Source: Bacteroidota bacterium (GTDB taxonomy: Bacteria > Bacteroidota > Bacteroidia > Bacteroidales > Tannerellaceae). From it: a DNA stretch of 64,000 bases. A program made the position numbers and the translations under genes. Shown piece by piece: positions 51,957 to 59,153 of the stretch (positions are counted from its first letter, which is position 1; every line of letters begins with the position of its first letter). Location: contig JAEYVY010000006.1 of assembly GCA_023429375.1 (NCBI GenBank), forward strand, positions 124,001-188,000. The letters are read 5' to 3'. The notes beneath the pieces are model-generated. The model was not told the DNA's origin. It saw only the letters and a list, made by a program, of their open reading frames with translations, and did no database searches.

Positions 51957-52010
51957 CCTATAGATCAGATTTGATCTACTGTTGATTTGTGGTGGCGGGG
52001 GTAAATTCCA

Positions 52011-52244
52011 TTATTCATCAGGTATCCACTTTATTGCGATCATAGCTCTTAATGAACCTACACCCTTACATACAGGACACTTCTTATCCTCGATATAATC
52101 CTGACTTTTCTCGTACCGGAATGATCCGGCGCCATTACAGTACGGACACTTATGTCCGGTTGATCTGAATGTCTCTCCGTACATGGTTTGCCCTGTTCTG
52201 AACTCCGGAGGAGTAATTGTCAATGTGTGCTTCTCACTGCTCAT
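52011..52244 (-). CDS. Small DnaJ-type zinc-finger protein
   Basis: The 77 residues have two CxxCxGxG motifs, CPYCNGAGSF and CPVCKGVGSL, the zinc-binding repeat of DnaJ-like proteins, in the middle of a small beta-rich chain, with C-terminal AMIAIKWIPDE. A single-domain zinc protein in the early operon; role unknown, DNA- or protein-binding possible. Its start overlaps the next upstream small gene by 11 bases. Confidence 0.75.
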   Translation of the reverse strand: MSSEKHTLTITPPEFRTGQTMYGETFRSTGHKCPYCNGAGSFRYEKSQDYIEDKKCPVCKGVGSLRAMIAIKWIPDE

Positions 52245-52398
52245 AGCTCAGATATTTTTTAACAGCCACGGCTGCACATGTCAGCCAGAACGCATAATAC
52301 AATACTAGCACAGTCATATCTTGAGTGGTTACTTCGGCGCACGAAAATAGGATGCAGATAGCAGCTATTGTGCCGAAGATCTTCTTCTTACTGCTCAT
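52234..52398 (-). CDS. Small membrane protein, too short for usual gene calls
   Basis: The 54 residues start MSSKKKIFGTIAAICILFSC, then EVTTQDMTVLVLYYAFWLTC, and end in AAVAVKKYLSYEQ. Two hydrophobic stretches are separated by a short polar turn. A lipobox-like LFSC is present, but the downstream hydrophobic stretch argues for a two-helix protein. Its ends overlap both neighbours (11 bases on each side), which supports a real coupled gene. Confidence 0.65.
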   Translation of the reverse strand: MSSKKKIFGTIAAICILFSCAEVTTQDMTVLVLYYAFWLTCAAVAVKKYLSYEQ

Positions 52399-52606
52399 TG
52401 TCTCCTAGATTAGTCTGGTGAACGATATTGGACCGGATATAGGTGTCCAGGTCTTTGGAGTTGTAAAGAATTCTTCTTCCTACAGAGTAGTGTGGAATAG
52501 CTCCTGATTTACGAGCTTCCTGTATCTTGTCCATACTTAGCGAAGTGTAGACTGCGGCCTCTTTTTCGCTTAGCCAAATCTTAATAATTCTAATAGTCTT
52601 GTTCAT
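52388..52606 (-). CDS. Excisionase-like helix-turn-helix protein
   Basis: The 72 residues match the MerR/excisionase HTH_17 pattern: IWLSEKEAAVYTSLSMDKIQ, then EARKSGAIPHYSVGRRILYN and a wing segment SKDLDTYIRS. It is a paralog of the product at 52944-53174 (IWLSEKEAIVYSSLS). Such proteins can act as excisionases or small regulators; which one is the real excisionase is not decided here. Confidence 0.82.
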   Translation of the reverse strand: MNKTIRIIKIWLSEKEAAVYTSLSMDKIQEARKSGAIPHYSVGRRILYNSKDLDTYIRSNIVHQTNLGDNEQ

Positions 52607-52938
52607 ATAGTTGCGATTTCAATGTCTATACGCCTACGCGCTGATCTCATGTATCGAGCATTAATACATCCTGAGAATAGGATAGCGAGAATCATGAAGA
52701 ACGAAATAGTTCTCTTCACAGCGCTATATTCAATTGGTGTATTATGATACCTCCTTAGATACTCCTTCATAAGGCCGAGTTGAGTGCAGCAATCTAACTT
52801 GTACATTGCTGATTTAATTTGGTTCTTCTGAGTGTGTTCAGACACTCCTCTTTTCATTGCAGCTATCTTGACGGATTCGCATTCTAATAGCGACTCTACG
52901 GCTGCAATCTCTGCACGATTCAATCCGGAATTAATCAT
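52603..52938 (-). CDS. HTH protein with C-terminal hydrophobic segment
   Basis: The 111 residues begin with a sigma-4/LuxR-like HTH (LNRAEIAAVESLLECESVKI, then RGVSEHTQKNQIKSAMYKLD). They continue with YLRRYHNTPIEYSAVKRT and a hydrophobic segment FFMILAILFSGCINARY, so the DNA-binding part may be tethered to the membrane. It lies between two excisionase-like genes with overlapping ends (4 bases). Function unknown. Confidence 0.75.
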   Translation of the reverse strand: MINSGLNRAEIAAVESLLECESVKIAAMKRGVSEHTQKNQIKSAMYKLDCCTQLGLMKEYLRRYHNTPIEYSAVKRTISFFMILAILFSGCINARYMRSARRRIDIEIATI

Positions 52939-52943
52939 TGCAT

Positions 52944-53174
52944 TCAGGCTTTAATTTTTTTTGTATTGAAGTGGTCGGATGTCGACTTGTACAATTGAGT
53001 ATTGCGCTCGATGAAGTTGTCAATATCAGAAGTCTTGTAGATAACTTTCCTTCCGAACAATCGGTAGGTGATCTGCGATTGTTCCCTTGCAACACGGAGC
53101 GTCTCGCGCGATAGGCTGCTATATACAATAGCCTCCTTTTCGCTTAACCAAATCTTAGGAACAGCACTTTCCAT
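52944..53174 (-). CDS. Excisionase-like helix-turn-helix protein, second copy
   Basis: The 76 residues share IWLSEKEAIVYSSLSRETLR, the typical HTH_17 helix and the wing RLFGRKVIYKTSDIDNFIER with the product of 52388-52606. A paralogous pair in one operon suggests one may serve as excisionase and the other as regulator. It has Lys-rich C-terminus KIKA. Immediately downstream of the 53185-53418 gene. Confidence 0.82.
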   Translation of the reverse strand: MESAVPKIWLSEKEAIVYSSLSRETLRVAREQSQITYRLFGRKVIYKTSDIDNFIERNTQLYKSTSDHFNTKKIKA

Positions 53175-53184
53175 GATGATAGTG

Positions 53185-53418
53185 TTAAAAAATTGCTAAT
53201 TTTTTAACTTCATCTAGCAGGCCTTCACGCTCTGCTAGGTACGCAATAGCAGTGACAATCACCTTTTCTTCTCCACGAGTAAGATCATTCCAATCGTTCT
53301 TCTGCATGGCAGAGTAGTAATTTTTCGGAGTGATGAACCCGGCAGCCTGGTAGATCGATTTTATGTCCCCATTTTTTAGCTGCTTCTTGATGCTCTCTTT
53401 CGTTTTTTCGAAGTCCAT
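53185..53418 (-). CDS. Small early phage protein, possible regulator
   Basis: The 77 residues are predicted helical: FEKTKESIKKQLKNGDIKSI, then GFITPKNYYSAMQKNDWNDL and VTAIAYLAEREGLLDEVKKL. This could be a small DNA-binding protein of the Cro/antirepressor type, since it is the first gene of the leftward early operon and lies directly across the putative operators from the repressor. No recognised family. Confidence 0.65.
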   Translation of the reverse strand: MDFEKTKESIKKQLKNGDIKSIYQAAGFITPKNYYSAMQKNDWNDLTRGEEKVIVTAIAYLAEREGLLDEVKKLAIF

Positions 53419-53443
53419 ATTCTAAAAAAAATTAAGTGTTAAA

Positions 53444-53551
53444 TCGCATTTAGCGACATCGTGTTATTTTTTGTTCTATATTTAACCTTTACTTTTGTCG
53501 CTAGGATGTATCCTGGCGATGAAGTAATGCAAATATATATTCAAAATGCGA
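53444..53551. promoter_or_regulatory. Divergent control region with paired inverted repeats
   Basis: Two nested pairs of 8-base inverted repeats frame the gap between the early genes and the repressor: TCGCATTT (53444-53451) with AAATGCGA (53544-53551), and TAGCGACA (53451-53458) with TGTCGCTA (53496-53503). All carry TCGC/GCGA. They are good candidate operators for the repressor; binding is not shown. Confidence 0.6.
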
Positions 53552-53586
53552 ATTAAAAAAGTTTTTTGAGTAGAAAAATAAACAAA

Positions 53587-53994
53587 ATGAGAATTTTATC
53601 AAAAAAAGAGCGCTTAGAGGCCTTAATTAATCATTATGCAGATGGGAATAAAGCAGATTTTGCTCGTAAAATCGGGATATCACCTCAAGGATTGAGTACT
53701 TGGTTAGCGAGAAACAGCTTTGATGTAGATATATTGTACTCAAATTGCGAATCTATTTCGGCAGAATGGTTACTTGCTGGTCATGGTCAAATGATAAAAC
53801 AAGATAATCCTCAAGTAGTCGGTGAACCTCAATCAGCAACTCATGGCAAGTCTAATTATGAGGAGAAATTCTTCGAACTTCTTGACGAGATAGTACGGCT
53901 GAATAATGAGATTAGGACGCTGAATAACGAGATACGGGAGCTCCGTAAGGAAAACGAAAGATTAAACGGATCAAGTACTGTGGACAGTGCATAA
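53587..53994 (+). CDS. Phage repressor, CI-like helix-turn-helix with coiled coil
   Basis: The 135 residues (from ATG 53587; a TTG at 53566 is in frame) begin with an HTH (RILSKKERLEALINHYADGN, KADFARKIGISPQGLSTWLA), followed by a middle segment ESISAEWLLAGHGQMIKQ and a C-terminal leucine-heptad coiled coil (VRLNNEIRTLNNEIRELRKE) for dimerisation. No protease/LexA-type domain is present, so RecA-driven self-cleavage is not expected. It reads rightward against all early genes, in the usual place of the lysogeny repressor. Confidence 0.85.
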   Translation: MRILSKKERLEALINHYADGNKADFARKIGISPQGLSTWLARNSFDVDILYSNCESISAEWLLAGHGQMIKQDNPQVVGEPQSATHGKSNYEEKFFELLDEIVRLNNEIRTLNNEIRELRKENERLNGSSTVDSA

Positions 53995-54089
53995 GGTGTG
54001 TCTGTAGAATCAGTAATATCATACAGCTAATACCACATAATGAATAAAAAAATAAAAACACTTAATATTAACTTCTAATACTTAATACT

Positions 54090-54488
54090 ATGGCTCTTAT
54101 TAATTGCTCTGAATGCGGGAAGAGCGTCAGCGATAAGGCTGTATCTTGCCCTAATTGCGGTAATCCTATAACAGGAACGGTGAATGTGAAGATCGAGATG
54201 AATGATGAGTACGATTTCGATGATGAAGGAATAAGGGTCTCGAGAAGAGAATACAACGAAATCAAAGATTATCTAGATATAACAAAAAAAGAGACAGATG
54301 AATTCATTGAGTCAAATACCTCTACAGCAATTGCCCTATTGTCATTCAGCATTATCCTATTCGTTGTATTAATGCTCATTGGTATAGATGATATGGGGTT
54401 CTTCAGATGGCTGATACTGTTAAGTGCTGGAGCGTCTCTTCTTATATCAATCATTATCTTTGCCGGAGAATCGATGAATCAAAAATAA
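54090..54488 (+). CDS. Zinc-ribbon membrane protein, probable lysogen-expressed gene
   Basis: The 132 residues open with a zinc ribbon (INCSECGKSVSDKAVSCPNC), an acidic middle (EMNDEYDFDDEGIRVSRREY) and two hydrophobic helices (TAIALLSFSIILFVVLMLIG and WLILLSAGASLLISIIIFAG). It is transcribed with the repressor, so it may be made in the lysogen and could serve superinfection exclusion or alter the host membrane. This is inferred only from location and topology. Confidence 0.7.
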   Translation: MALINCSECGKSVSDKAVSCPNCGNPITGTVNVKIEMNDEYDFDDEGIRVSRREYNEIKDYLDITKKETDEFIESNTSTAIALLSFSIILFVVLMLIGIDDMGFFRWLILLSAGASLLISIIIFAGESMNQK

Positions 54489-54534
54489 ACATTATAATTT
54501 GATTTTAATTTTTAAGGCGTCTAATTCGATACCT

Positions 54535-54957
54535 TTAAAAATTAAACAACTCGCTTAACGCTACACCCAATCCGGTAGCGAGCTTATATTGAACATCCAG
54601 AGTGCAGGCAAATCTTCCTTTCTCGATATTCACAATGGTACTCTTATTGAGCCCAGACAGTACGGCTAATTCTCGGATTGAGATGTTTTTTTTTATTCTT
54701 ATCCGACTTAAATTATTGCCGAATACTTCTCTAATATCCAAGAATATCTTATCATAGTGGTTATCACGTAACCAGTCGGCCATCTCTCTTGCAATCTTCG
54801 CCAGCTCAACAGGCGATAGGTCCACATCTTCAAGAACATCATATTTTTGCGTTTCGTTGAACTTTCCGTTCTCGAAAATGCAAACTATCTTATTTGCAAA
54901 ATCAGAACAAACCCAGTGATTGGGCTTGTTCTTTGATTGTTCAATTTTAAATCTCAT
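54535..54957 (-). CDS. XRE-family helix-turn-helix regulator
   Basis: The 140 residues have a beta-rich N-terminal part (RFKIEQSKNKPNHWVCSDF, NKIVCIFENGKFNETQKYD), a helical linker (VELAKIAREMADWLRDNHYD) and a C-terminal XRE HTH (RIRIKKNISIRELAVLSGLN, KSTIVNIEKGRFACTLD). Separately leftward from the repressor, it might act as an antirepressor or as the antitoxin half of a pair with the small gene that overlaps its start by 4 bases. No decision possible. Confidence 0.78.
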   Translation of the reverse strand: MRFKIEQSKNKPNHWVCSDFANKIVCIFENGKFNETQKYDVLEDVDLSPVELAKIAREMADWLRDNHYDKIFLDIREVFGNNLSRIRIKKNISIRELAVLSGLNKSTIVNIEKGRFACTLDVQYKLATGLGVALSELFNF

Positions 54958-55184
54958 AATACCCTTTCTGTTTTAACCTGTCCCCCATTGCTGCAATATC
55001 TGAGGTAGCCATCATCAACGATACAATCGAATGTATCTGACATACCAGGATCTTCTTTGCTGTAGAACGACACAGATGTGCCGTTAGCTGATTCGATATC
55101 TACGCCTGATGTGTGCCCAAAGTGTTCGTTGAAGAACATTTCTGCTGCGTTGATTGCGTCTGAAATAGAATTGTAAGTAGTCAT
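54954..55184 (-). CDS. Small protein overlapping the XRE regulator gene
   Basis: The 76 residues (MTTYNSISDAINAAEMFFNE, then a beta-rich GTSVSFYSKEDPGM and DGYLRYCSNGGQVKTERV) are not recognised. It is acidic, without membrane segment. Overlap of 4 bases with the XRE gene suggests the two products act together, possibly a toxin-antitoxin-like or accessory pair, but no toxin family motif is visible. Confidence 0.6.
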   Translation of the reverse strand: MTTYNSISDAINAAEMFFNEHFGHTSGVDIESANGTSVSFYSKEDPGMSDTFDCIVDDGYLRYCSNGGQVKTERVL

Positions 55185-55189
55185 AATTA

Positions 55190-55588
55190 TTATAGTGTTA
55201 TAAAGTTATCGTTCATAAATTTTGCTATTACGTAAATCTGCTTTTCTGAAATTCTACCTAGCTTGTAATTAGCCTGATTGAGGATAGACTCGACTATCTC
55301 AGGTATATCATTAACGTTGGCTGCTATAACGCCGTATATGTTACGTGCGTTCATATTCTCTTCTAAGTTGGCGGCTATTAAGGACATCAAGAATTTAACC
55401 TTGTTTTGAGGGCCTTTACTTACGACGGGTTTGGTTTTTCTATACTTTGGTTTTTCAGGCTCTGCGTCAACAACTTGAACTTCGTTCTTATTGAAGCACT
55501 TTGTCTTACCTAATCTTTCTGTGTAAAAAAAAGAACCTCTCTCTTCAGTGATGATCCAAGTCTGATTGTTTTCGATAATTGCTTTCAT
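55190..55588 (-). CDS. Hypothetical protein near the integrase
   Basis: The 132 residues begin MKAIIENNQTWIITEERGSF, a beta-rich part with FFYTERLGKTKCFNKNEVQV, then a basic/proline linker (EPEKPKYRKTKPVVSKGPQN) and a helical C-terminal domain (NVNDIPEIVESILNQANYKL). Two-part structure with no recognised family. It precedes the small acidic gene and lies next to a 6-base inverted repeat at 55659-55678 that may be its operator. Confidence 0.6.
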   Translation of the reverse strand: MKAIIENNQTWIITEERGSFFYTERLGKTKCFNKNEVQVVDAEPEKPKYRKTKPVVSKGPQNKVKFLMSLIAANLEENMNARNIYGVIAANVNDIPEIVESILNQANYKLGRISEKQIYVIAKFMNDNFITL

Positions 55589-55658
55589 AATACTTGCGGT
55601 ATTTTAAGAGTTGCCCCCTCTTCTAATATTGTATTACAAATATATAATTAATTTTTAT

Positions 55659-55678
55659 TGTACGCAAATATACGTACA
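55659..55678. promoter_or_regulatory. Inverted repeat upstream of the 132-residue gene
   Basis: TGTACG (55659-55664) and CGTACA (55673-55678) are exact complements separated by 8 A/T-rich bases, lying 70-90 bases before the gene's start. Typical size for a dimer-binding operator; unproven. Confidence 0.4.
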
Positions 55679-55809
55679 TTATTTTTATATGTTTTAGAGC
55701 ATAAAAAAGGAAAGACCCCCTACACATCGCGCGCAAGGAGCCTTTGCCAATACTTTAACTGATTTTGCAAAGTTATATATTTTTCATTCAAATCAAAAAA
55801 TCTTCGCAT

Positions 55810-55828
55810 GTTGACAAAACTTGTCAAC
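55810..55828 (-). terminator. Hairpin at the end of the integrase gene
   Basis: GTTGACAA (55810-55817) pairs perfectly with TTGTCAAC (55821-55828) around a 3-base loop, overlapping the stop codon edge. On the minus strand a T-run follows about 10 bases later, so it is either a terminator or an RNA structure controlling the integrase message. Confidence 0.65.
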
Positions 55829-57039
55829 TACATCTTATTATACAGGACATAATCAATTACTTTCCGGTTGGCCTCGTGTATTTTTTTTCTGTTAAAATCA
55901 ATGTAGATATTCGTCACGGCTCCGTCTTCATGACCCAATGCAGCTGCGATTGTTTCTTTTGGAATATCCAGTTCTGCTGCTAAAGTTGCCCATGTATGAC
56001 GAAGTGAGTATGTGGTGATTTTATTAACTTCCAATTTATTACATATCTTCGCAAGATATTTGTTTATTTTTTTTGTGAATGATTCATGTAGATAAAATTT
56101 ATCCTGGAAATTAAATAAGGTTTTATTCCCTTTATATTTTTCAAATAAGTGTTTTATCTCAGGCTCCACCCTGATAATATATGGTCTGGAAGTTTTCGCC
56201 CTACTGTAATAAATATATTCTCCATCATATTCATTCAGATAGAATAGATCTTTGACATTGATCCCAATTAAATAAAAAATTAATTTAGCCATATCTACTG
56301 CCCAATTTTCCTCCGGTGTGCCATCAAAATTTAAAATTGAACTCAAAACACTGACGTGAATAGCACGTTTTGCTGTTTTTTGATGTGGAATTTTGAAGCG
56401 CCTAAACGGATACAATTCCAGTCCAATCACCTCATTATCTATTGCATGATTGAACACGGCTCGAATATTTCTGAAGTGGATTGATCGCGAATTTGGCCGT
56501 AGCCCTTTCCGTATCTCTTCCTTCTTCGAATTGACTACACTTGCATTCTGCATTTTTTCGTCAAAATCAGTTAGCCATGAATGTGTAATATCGCTGAATT
56601 GTAATTCTTCAGGATAGTATTCTAACAACTTATTATACGTGGTAATATATACGATCTGAGTCCGCCCTTTTTTTGATTTCGCAAATCTTAAAAAATAGCT
56701 GGTAAAGCTTTCAGTCTTAATCTCTTTTTTCGAATTAAGCTCTTCAAGATATATATCCCTTATCTTTGCCGGCGAATAATATATATTATTCCTCACTCCG
56801 TCAAGTCGAATGTCATCCAACTTGATTAATATAGTATTAATAAGATTGTTGTATTGCTGATATAATAAGTTCTTCTTTTTTGATATGAATAACCCCATAC
56901 TCTTATTGAAGTCTTTCGGATCTGCATAGATATCCAATGATATATATGCTTCTGCTCCTTTATCGGATATTCTTATCTTAACAGGAAATAACCCTTCCTT
57001 GTTGGCCCTTCTCGTATCAATGATAGATCTTATTATCAT
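55828..57039 (-). CDS. int: Prophage integrase (tyrosine recombinase)
   Basis: The 403 residues integrate the phage into tRNA-Gly. N-terminal arm-binding part (IRSIIDTRRANKEGLFPVKI), SAM-like core-binding part (SFTSYFLRFAKSKKGRTQIV), and catalytic domain. The C-terminal set is clear: YSLRHTWATLAAELDIPKET, AAALGHEDGAVTNIYIDFNR with the catalytic tyrosine in NIYIDF. The first catalytic arginine is replaced in FYLIGINVKDLFYL, as in several Bacteroidetes integrases such as IntDOT. It ends near attR-side tRNA sequence: its start lies 153 bases from the attachment repeat. Confidence 0.93.
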   Translation of the reverse strand: MIIRSIIDTRRANKEGLFPVKIRISDKGAEAYISLDIYADPKDFNKSMGLFISKKKNLLYQQYNNLINTILIKLDDIRLDGVRNNIYYSPAKIRDIYLEELNSKKEIKTESFTSYFLRFAKSKKGRTQIVYITTYNKLLEYYPEELQFSDITHSWLTDFDEKMQNASVVNSKKEEIRKGLRPNSRSIHFRNIRAVFNHAIDNEVIGLELYPFRRFKIPHQKTAKRAIHVSVLSSILNFDGTPEENWAVDMAKLIFYLIGINVKDLFYLNEYDGEYIYYSRAKTSRPYIIRVEPEIKHLFEKYKGNKTLFNFQDKFYLHESFTKKINKYLAKICNKLEVNKITTYSLRHTWATLAAELDIPKETIAAALGHEDGAVTNIYIDFNRKKIHEANRKVIDYVLYNKM

Positions 57040-57144
57040 ATATTATTTTGCAGACTATTTGCAGATTCACATACTCAAATATGGGCAATTGTTGTCAAAT
57101 ATGCACAAATATAATGGTACATTTTAGATATTGTTAACAAAATA

Positions 57145-57189
57145 AAAAAACCTTGCAATTAACCATAATGTTGATTTACAAGGTTTTTT
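57145..57189 (-). terminator. Phage-borne replacement terminator for tRNA-Gly
   Basis: AAAAAACCTTG (57145-57155) pairs with 57179-57189. It lies directly after the tRNA 3' end. Its loop and inner stem differ from the host terminator at 24411-24453 although both share AACCTTG/CAAGGTT, so the phage carries its own ending for the tRNA transcript. Confidence 0.75.
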
Positions 57190-57192
57190 GCC

Positions 57193-57239
57193 TTGAGCGG
57201 CAAACGAGACTCGAACTCGCGACCCTCAGCTTGGGAAGC
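57193..57239. other. attR: right attachment repeat within tRNA-Gly
   Basis: Forty-seven bases identical to attL (24457-24503). They supply the 3' part of the intact tRNA. Confidence 0.95.
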
Positions 57240-57268
57240 TGATGCTCTACCAACTGAGCTATTACCGC
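57196..57268 (-). tRNA. tRNA-Gly (anticodon CCC)
   Basis: On the minus strand the 73-base gene folds as a full cloverleaf: acceptor GCGGTAA pairs with TTGCCGC (one G-T), D-loop with AGCTCAGTTGGTAGAGC, anticodon stem TCAGC/GCTGA with loop TTCCCAA and anticodon CCC, T-arm GCGAGTTCGAGTCTCGT. CCA is not encoded. The discriminator is T, as expected for bacterial tRNA-Gly. Integration restored the 3' end, so it stays functional. Confidence 0.95.
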
Positions 57269-57308
57269 ATATCGTATTACAAAATTAAAAGTTTCTTTTA
57301 TTTTTTAG

Positions 57309-57316
57309 TAGTTTTG
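57309..57316 (+). promoter_or_regulatory. -7 promoter box of argB
   Basis: TAGTTTTG matches the TAnnTTTG consensus 27 bases before the argB start codon. Confidence 0.5.
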
Positions 57317-57342
57317 CACAAAAAATCAAAGCGATTAAAAAA

Positions 57343-58116
57343 ATGAGTAAAGAAAAATTGACGCTGATTAAAGTCGGTGGTAAAATTGTTGAAGAAGATG
57401 CTTCTTTAAAAGTCTTATTAAACGACTTCTCCCAAATTGAAGGACATAAAGTCTTAGTACATGGCGGAGGCAGATCGGCGACTAAAATAGCAGAACAGCT
57501 GGGCATTGAAACGAAAATGATCAACGGCCGTCGTATTACCGACGAAGCCATGCTGAAGGTTGTAACGATGGTTTACGGAGGCTTGGTAAACAAAACGATT
57601 GTTGCACATCTACAAGCTTTAGGCATTCAGGCACTGGGACTTACGGGTGCAGACTTAAACTTTATGTTGTCCGAAAAACGTAAGGTTGTAGATATCGATT
57701 ATGGGTTTGCCGGAGATGTAAGAAAGGTAAATGCCGGCTTATTATCCAAATTCATTAAGGAAGATATTGTCCCCGTTTTGGCTCCGTTGACACACGATGG
57801 CAAGGGAGGTATGTTGAACACCAATGCCGATACAATTGCCGCTGAAGCAGCAAAGGCACTTGCTGAGTATTTTGATGTGACGCTGATTTATTGTTTTGAG
57901 AAAAAAGGTGTGCTTCTGTCTGAAGATGACGATGATAGCGTGATTCCAGAATTGAATGAGGCCTTATTCAAAGAATACGTGGAAAAAGGTATTATTCAAG
58001 GCGGTATGATTCCTAAGCTGGTGAATGCCTTTGAAGCAATAAATGCCGGCGTGAAGGAAGTAATCATCACGCAGGCATCTGAAATTCATAACGGAAAAGG
58101 TACGAAAATTGTATAA
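57343..58116 (+). CDS. argB: Acetylglutamate kinase (or succinylglutamate kinase)
   Basis: Arginine biosynthesis: phosphorylates N-acyl-glutamate with ATP. The 257 residues have the amino-acid-kinase motifs LIKVGGKIVEEDA, VLVHGGGRSATKIAEQLG and ALGLTGADLNFML, and AVKEVIITQ-like end GVKEVIITQASEIHNGKG. In Bacteroidetes the arginine pathway uses succinylated intermediates, so the real substrate may be N-succinylglutamate; sequence alone does not decide. A single gene here; no other arg genes are in view. Confidence 0.92.
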   Translation: MSKEKLTLIKVGGKIVEEDASLKVLLNDFSQIEGHKVLVHGGGRSATKIAEQLGIETKMINGRRITDEAMLKVVTMVYGGLVNKTIVAHLQALGIQALGLTGADLNFMLSEKRKVVDIDYGFAGDVRKVNAGLLSKFIKEDIVPVLAPLTHDGKGGMLNTNADTIAAEAAKALAEYFDVTLIYCFEKKGVLLSEDDDDSVIPELNEALFKEYVEKGIIQGGMIPKLVNAFEAINAGVKEVIITQASEIHNGKGTKIV

Positions 58117-58120
58117 GATA

Positions 58121-59143
58121 TTAGTTGTCCGCCGGGTAAACAACGCCTAGTTGTCGGCGGACTTCATCAATTACTTCTATCGTAATCAGGGAGTTTTCAA
58201 GGCTATTTATCTCAGACGACCTCTTTCCGGCCTGGATAAGGTTGATAAACTCTGCTACTTCATAATAATACTCATCCTTGTCCGTAAGGGCACTTATATC
58301 TTGTGGAACGGAGGGCAACGCTTTTCCCGATGCCGCCTGATGTCTTGGCGAAAAGGAAACCGACCCAATCAGATTGATCCTGTCTAACGTGATATTCCCG
58401 TCTTCTCCTTGTATTTCGGTTGGCAACGATGAATTGGCTATTTTAGAATATAAAATAGTTGCATTCATTCCATCGTATTGCAGGTTGATGGCTCCCTGAC
58501 CATCAACTCCGGACGAAAGCACCACACCCGAAGCATCAACTCGCTGAGGGCGTCCAAATAGGACAATCAACGGATATAAGGTATAGATACCAATATCCAT
58601 CATGGCGCCATTAGACATTTCCGGATTGAAGGCATTTAGGATTACGCCTTCTTTGAATTTATCGTAGCGCGAAGAATACTGACAATAACAGGAGAAATAA
58701 CGTCTCACCTTCCCCACTCTATGCAGATTCTCTCTAACAGAAAGGAAATTAGGAGTTAACGTTGGCTTCATTGCTTCCATCAACGTAACCTGGTTGGCTT
58801 CGGCAGCTGCAATCATAGCGCGTACTTCTTTTGCATTCGAAGCAAAAGGCTTCTCACACAAAACGTGTTTGCCGTGATTCATAAACAGAATGCTCTGTTC
58901 TGCATGCAGAAAATTGGGCGATGCAATATAAACGGCATCGATCAATGGGCTTTCTGCCATCTCTTTCAGATTGGTGAACGTATGCGGTATGCCATGCTTT
59001 GCAGCAAACGCATCTGCCGTCTCTTGTGTTCTGGAATAGACGGCAGCCAAGACGAAACGTTCATCTTGGCGTGCACCGTTTATTACCCAATCTGAAATGA
59101 AGTTTGTACCTATAACTCCAAATCTGATTCTATCTTTTGTCAT
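58121..59143 (-). CDS. Gfo/Idh/MocA-family oxidoreductase
   Basis: NAD(P)-dependent dehydrogenase, 340 aa. N-terminal Rossmann domain RFGVIGTNFISDWVINGARQ, with VYIASPNFLHAEQSILFMNH and the lysine motif HVLCEKPFASNAKE (Lys-Pro pair of the family), then the C-terminal alpha/beta domain (NPEMSNGAMMDIGIYTLYPL). The substrate is not identified; sugar or inositol derivatives are usual. It is the last gene of the leftward gcvT cluster, 10 bases after gcvT. Confidence 0.9.
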   Translation of the reverse strand: MTKDRIRFGVIGTNFISDWVINGARQDERFVLAAVYSRTQETADAFAAKHGIPHTFTNLKEMAESPLIDAVYIASPNFLHAEQSILFMNHGKHVLCEKPFASNAKEVRAMIAAAEANQVTLMEAMKPTLTPNFLSVRENLHRVGKVRRYFSCYCQYSSRYDKFKEGVILNAFNPEMSNGAMMDIGIYTLYPLIVLFGRPQRVDASGVVLSSGVDGQGAINLQYDGMNATILYSKIANSSLPTEIQGEDGNITLDRINLIGSVSFSPRHQAASGKALPSVPQDISALTDKDEYYYEVAEFINLIQAGKRSSEINSLENSLITIEVIDEVRRQLGVVYPADN

Positions 59144-59153
59144 TAACTAGCTC

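Larger units (their letters stand above)
24457..57239. mobile_element. Prophage: temperate siphovirus with HK97-type head and a diversity-generating retroelement
   Basis: Bounded by perfect 47-bp direct repeats (24457-24503 and 57193-57239) formed from the 3' part of tRNA-Gly. It contains integrase, repressor region, replication genes, terminase, portal, protease, capsid, connectors, tail tube, tape measure, fibres, lysis genes and a DGR. Every expected structural module of a long non-contractile tailed phage can be pointed to, and no gene shows obvious decay apart from one possible frameshift near 51995, so the element may be inducible. Most genes read leftward; only the repressor and the zinc-ribbon gene read rightward. 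Confidence 0.97.
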
